Assembly (NCBI GenBank): GCA_964561035.1 | Contig: CAZLNR010000005.1 | Location: forward strand, 1 to 48,967 | Direction of reading: 5' to 3' | Origin: XYD2-FULL-39-9 sp964561035 | GTDB lineage: Bacteria; Patescibacteriota; Patescibacteriia; Magasanikbacterales; GWA2-37-8 | Length of the DNA stretch: 48,967 nt | Shown here: positions 47,292-48,967 of the stretch, piece by piece | Numbering within the stretch: position 1 is the stretch's first letter | Layout: the number at the start of each line of letters is the position of its first letter | Program-made: the position numbers and the translations under genes | The notes under the pieces: generated by a model | The model's database searches: none | What the model was told of the DNA's origin: nothing | Seen by the model: only the letters and a program-made list of their open reading frames with translations

Positions 47292-47963
47292 ATGAAATTT
47301 GAAGTTCTTACAATTTTCTCAGAAATAATTTCTGGTTACGCCAGTCAGAGTATTTTGGGTCGCGGACAAAAGGCTGGGCATATCCAAATAGACGCCCACG
47401 ATTTTAGAAAATATTCCAGCGACAAGCGTGGTCATGTTGATGATACGCCGTATGGCGGTGGTCCGGGAATGGTGTTGCAAGTACAGCCGATTTTTGAATG
47501 CCTAAAAAATATTGGCGCCGTTGCTGTTGGCAAAAACGGCAAGCCGAAGAAAAGTAAAACAAAGAATACCAAAGTAATTATTATGGATCCGGCTGGAAAA
47601 AAATTTGATCAAAAAATGGCTAAGAAATTTTCCAAATTAGATAGGCTGGTTTTGGTTGCGGGCAGGTATGAAGGGTTTGATGCGCGAATATATAAACTAG
47701 CTGATGAGCGAGTGTCGGTAGGTGATTACGTATTGGCTGGCGGTGAATTGGCAGCTTTAACAATTATAGAAGCAACTTCCAGGTTGGTGCCCGGTGTGCT
47801 GGGCAATGCCGATTCTTTAAAAGAAGAAACATTTGAAAAAGACCAGAAAGAATATCCGCAATATACAAGACCGGAAAATTTTATGGGTTTAAAAGTGCCA
47901 AAAGTTTTACTGTCCGGAGATCATAAGAAGATAGGTGAGTGGAGGCAAAAACAATCTAAATAA
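47292..47963 (+). CDS. trmD: tRNA (guanine37-N1)-methyltransferase
   Basis: TrmD methylates G37 next to the anticodon using a knotted SPOUT fold and prevents frameshifting. The 223-aa protein has the family start MKFEVLTIFSEII and the substrate loop DDTPYGGGPGMVL. The trefoil-knot SAM pocket reads LVAGRYEGFDARI and SVGDYVLAGGELAALTIIEA, with VPGVLGNADSL following. It ends with LKVPKVLLSGDH..I..WR, as in the family. A lysine-rich insert (GKNGKPKKSKTKNTK) lies at about 77-91. rimM, which usually precedes trmD, is absent from the known sequence, although the gap could hide something. It starts right after a promoter. Confidence 0.97.
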   Translation: MKFEVLTIFSEIISGYASQSILGRGQKAGHIQIDAHDFRKYSSDKRGHVDDTPYGGGPGMVLQVQPIFECLKNIGAVAVGKNGKPKKSKTKNTKVIIMDPAGKKFDQKMAKKFSKLDRLVLVAGRYEGFDARIYKLADERVSVGDYVLAGGELAALTIIEATSRLVPGVLGNADSLKEETFEKDQKEYPQYTRPENFMGLKVPKVLLSGDHKKIGEWRQKQSK

Positions 47964-47971
47964 GTTGTTGT

Positions 47972-48700
47972 ATGAGACAGCCAATTTTTGATCGTTTAGA
48001 ATCGGCAGGCAAACTAGACTCGGTGAAAAAATATGCCCATTCAGAACTTGAAGGTAAGTTTGCTTTGCTTACTGATACTGAGCTAAAAGAATTTCAGGAA
48101 TTTGAAGATACTCCCAAAAAACTTGCAGTTATTTTGGAATTTGCGCCTAACAATATTAAAGAGGTAGAAGACAGGGTAATTCAACCTTTAATCAGCTTAG
48201 AAGAATCTCTTGGTTTAAATTTTTCTCTGGCAGTGCGAGATGTGCCTTTTCATTGCACTATTCTTACTGGTAAAGCTGAGAATGAGGATGATCTGTTGGA
48301 GGCGGAAAAAACTTTAACAGACTCAGGTGCTTTTAACGAAATGTGTCAAAATATTTTAAATACCGAGTTGGAGTATGGTTTATTAGTTTACGAAAGAACC
48401 GGTGCGTTTTTGGCAGCTACAAAAATTCCGGACTCAATCAAAACTATGCGAGAGTTTTTGAAAAATGAATACAGTGCACAAGGATTACGACCTGTTAAAT
48501 TGCTAGATAATTTTTTACATTGTGCTATTTCAAGAATGACAAAATTACCAACAATAAATAATCGAAAAGAAATTTTTGATCAGTATTTAAAAGCTTTACA
48601 ACCAATAAGAATCGCTTTGACACGAGACCCTATTCGTTTTAATCCGCAAGATGTGTATATGGGAAACCTGGCAGATTTTTTAAAGAATGATAGGGGATAG
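47972..48700 (+). CDS. 2H-phosphoesterase-like protein, function unknown
   Basis: I do not recognise a named family for this 242-aa protein. The spacing of FHCTIL (about 92-97) and LHCAIS (about 185-190) resembles the two H-x-[ST] motifs of 2H phosphoesterases (LigT/CPDase superfamily), each at the end of a strand. The second motif has Ala where Thr or Ser is expected, so activity is uncertain. The N-terminal 45 residues are an extra helical segment. It is 8 nt after trmD and probably co-transcribed. The 2H assignment is inference from motif spacing only. Confidence 0.6.
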   Translation: MRQPIFDRLESAGKLDSVKKYAHSELEGKFALLTDTELKEFQEFEDTPKKLAVILEFAPNNIKEVEDRVIQPLISLEESLGLNFSLAVRDVPFHCTILTGKAENEDDLLEAEKTLTDSGAFNEMCQNILNTELEYGLLVYERTGAFLAATKIPDSIKTMREFLKNEYSAQGLRPVKLLDNFLHCAISRMTKLPTINNRKEIFDQYLKALQPIRIALTRDPIRFNPQDVYMGNLADFLKNDRG

Positions 48701-48738
48701 TTGGTTGTCTAATTTGCCCTAATTTTAGCAAATTTTAC

Positions 48739-48758
48739 TTATCCACAGTCTGTGGAAA
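48739..48758 (+). promoter_or_regulatory. DnaA-box-like site within an inverted repeat
   Basis: TTATCCACA at 48739-48747 matches the DnaA box consensus. TCCACA and TGTGGA around GTC form an inverted repeat. Only one perfect box is visible, so an origin is not claimed. Confidence 0.35.
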
Positions 48759-48777
48759 TTTGAAAGGCTATATGGGG

Positions 48778-48806
48778 TTGACAATATTTTAGACAAGTGT
48801 TAAGAT
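48778..48806 (+). promoter_or_regulatory. Promoter of the right-edge transcription unit
   Basis: TTGACA (48778-48783) and TAAGAT (48801-48806) are 17 nt apart. Confidence 0.75.
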
Positions 48807-48812
48807 GTAGAA

Positions 48813-48967
48813 GTTAAAAAAAGTTAATACAAACACGGCAAAAAATCTCTCATTAAAACTAAATATTTCCAGGCAAGTCCATGTTATGGAAACTGCCCGC
48901 CTCGCCTTAAAACGAGGGAAAGAAAAAAGAGCAATCAAGATTTGATTTCTCTTTTTTCTTTCTAATC
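48813..48967 (+). ncRNA. Probable small structured RNA, about 150 nt
   Basis: From the promoter at 48778-48806 to the right edge there is no credible ORF; the only notable start gives MLWKLPASP then stop. Three hairpins follow one another. The first is GGCA..TCCAT-GTT-ATGGA..TGCC (about 48872-48897). The second is CCTCG-CGAGG (about 48899-48916). The third is a long terminal stem, GAAAGAAAAAAGAG with CTCTTTTTTCTTTC (48918-48931 and 48949-48962), continued inward by AATCAA/TTGATT. The last stem ends in a T-rich run and looks like a terminator. It could instead be a structured leader for a gene outside the window. I do not recognise the RNA family. Confidence 0.5.
48918..48962 (+). terminator. 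Terminator-like long hairpin at the right edge
   Basis: A perfect 14-bp outer stem plus a 6-bp inner stem (one mismatch between them) is followed by a T-rich tail that is cut by the window edge. Confidence 0.65.

Noticed and set aside
48739..48747. Chromosome replication origin
   Set aside because: One DnaA box only, with no dnaA or dnaN nearby and no AT-rich repeat array.
1..48967. CRISPR array or prophage
   Set aside because: No regularly spaced repeats and no phage structural, integrase or transposase genes were seen anywhere in the window.

Overview
The window looks like chromosomal DNA from a small-genome bacterium of the Candidate Phyla Radiation (Patescibacteria, Parcubacteria-like). 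This is an inference. It rests on AT-rich, tightly packed genes with 1-20 nt spacing, compact or lineage-specific versions of housekeeping proteins (AspRS without the GAD domain, a 1024-aa SMC, an enlarged NDK), many small membrane proteins of unknown function, and a wall-building set (FtsI, MurF, DacA, VanW). TGA is used as a stop (eno, 24327-25361, 46524-47003), so the code is standard table 11. Two stretches matter for assembly: tsf is cut by the left edge, and there is a 100-N scaffold gap at 47082-47181.

Layout. 1-4190: tsf end, rlmI, and two paralogous membrane proteins flanking a small one. 4205-15501: lower glycolysis (gap, pgk, eno, and two complete gpmI genes in tandem) interleaved with aspS, scpA, scpB, dacA and a SIMPL-domain protein. 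15500-17800: a GC-rich orphan gene, a degenerate DHH-family protein on the minus strand, and a second GC-rich mini-gene with a long hairpin. 17841-24236: an aminoacyl-tRNA synthetase operon (valS, a small secreted or membrane protein, tyrS, argS). 24327-25361: a third GC-rich gene, with a Rossmann fold. 25469-28453: an orphan 7TM histidine kinase, a bactofilin and a degenerate diacylglycerol-kinase-like protein, followed by tRNA-Leu(GAG). 28604-39354: small genes, a methyltransferase, yraN, ndk, an Fn3/peptidoglycan-binding surface protein, ftsI-murF-mutM, sod, hsp20 and vanW. 39370-41456, minus strand: an unexplained short transcription unit, clpP and an nrnA-like phosphoesterase. 41527-48967: smc, rpsP, khpA, an inositol-monophosphatase-family gene (minus), a fourth GC-rich gene (cupin), the gap, trmD, a 2H-phosphoesterase-like protein and a probable small RNA at the right edge.

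The strongest unusual signal is valS. Its class I catalytic core is interrupted by about 186 residues that form a recognisable histidine phosphatase (phosphoglycerate-mutase superfamily) domain, with the RHGE motif, a second catalytic-type SHG motif, and intact synthetase HMGH and KMSKS motifs on either side. The second signal is four scattered single-gene islands (15587, 17528, 24327, 46524). Sampled 60-nt stretches in them are 58-67% GC, against 32% in one neighbouring housekeeping line. They have Shine-Dalgarno sequences, which most neighbours lack, and GC-rich hairpins of their own. They look like independently acquired cargo genes.

Regulation. Many promoters are readable. Several have the extended -10 form TGnTATAMT, others are consensus TTGACA-17-TATAAT types, and three genes (valS, the histidine kinase, trmD) appear leaderless. 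One terminator hairpin (15511-15538) carries the -35 box of the next gene in its loop.
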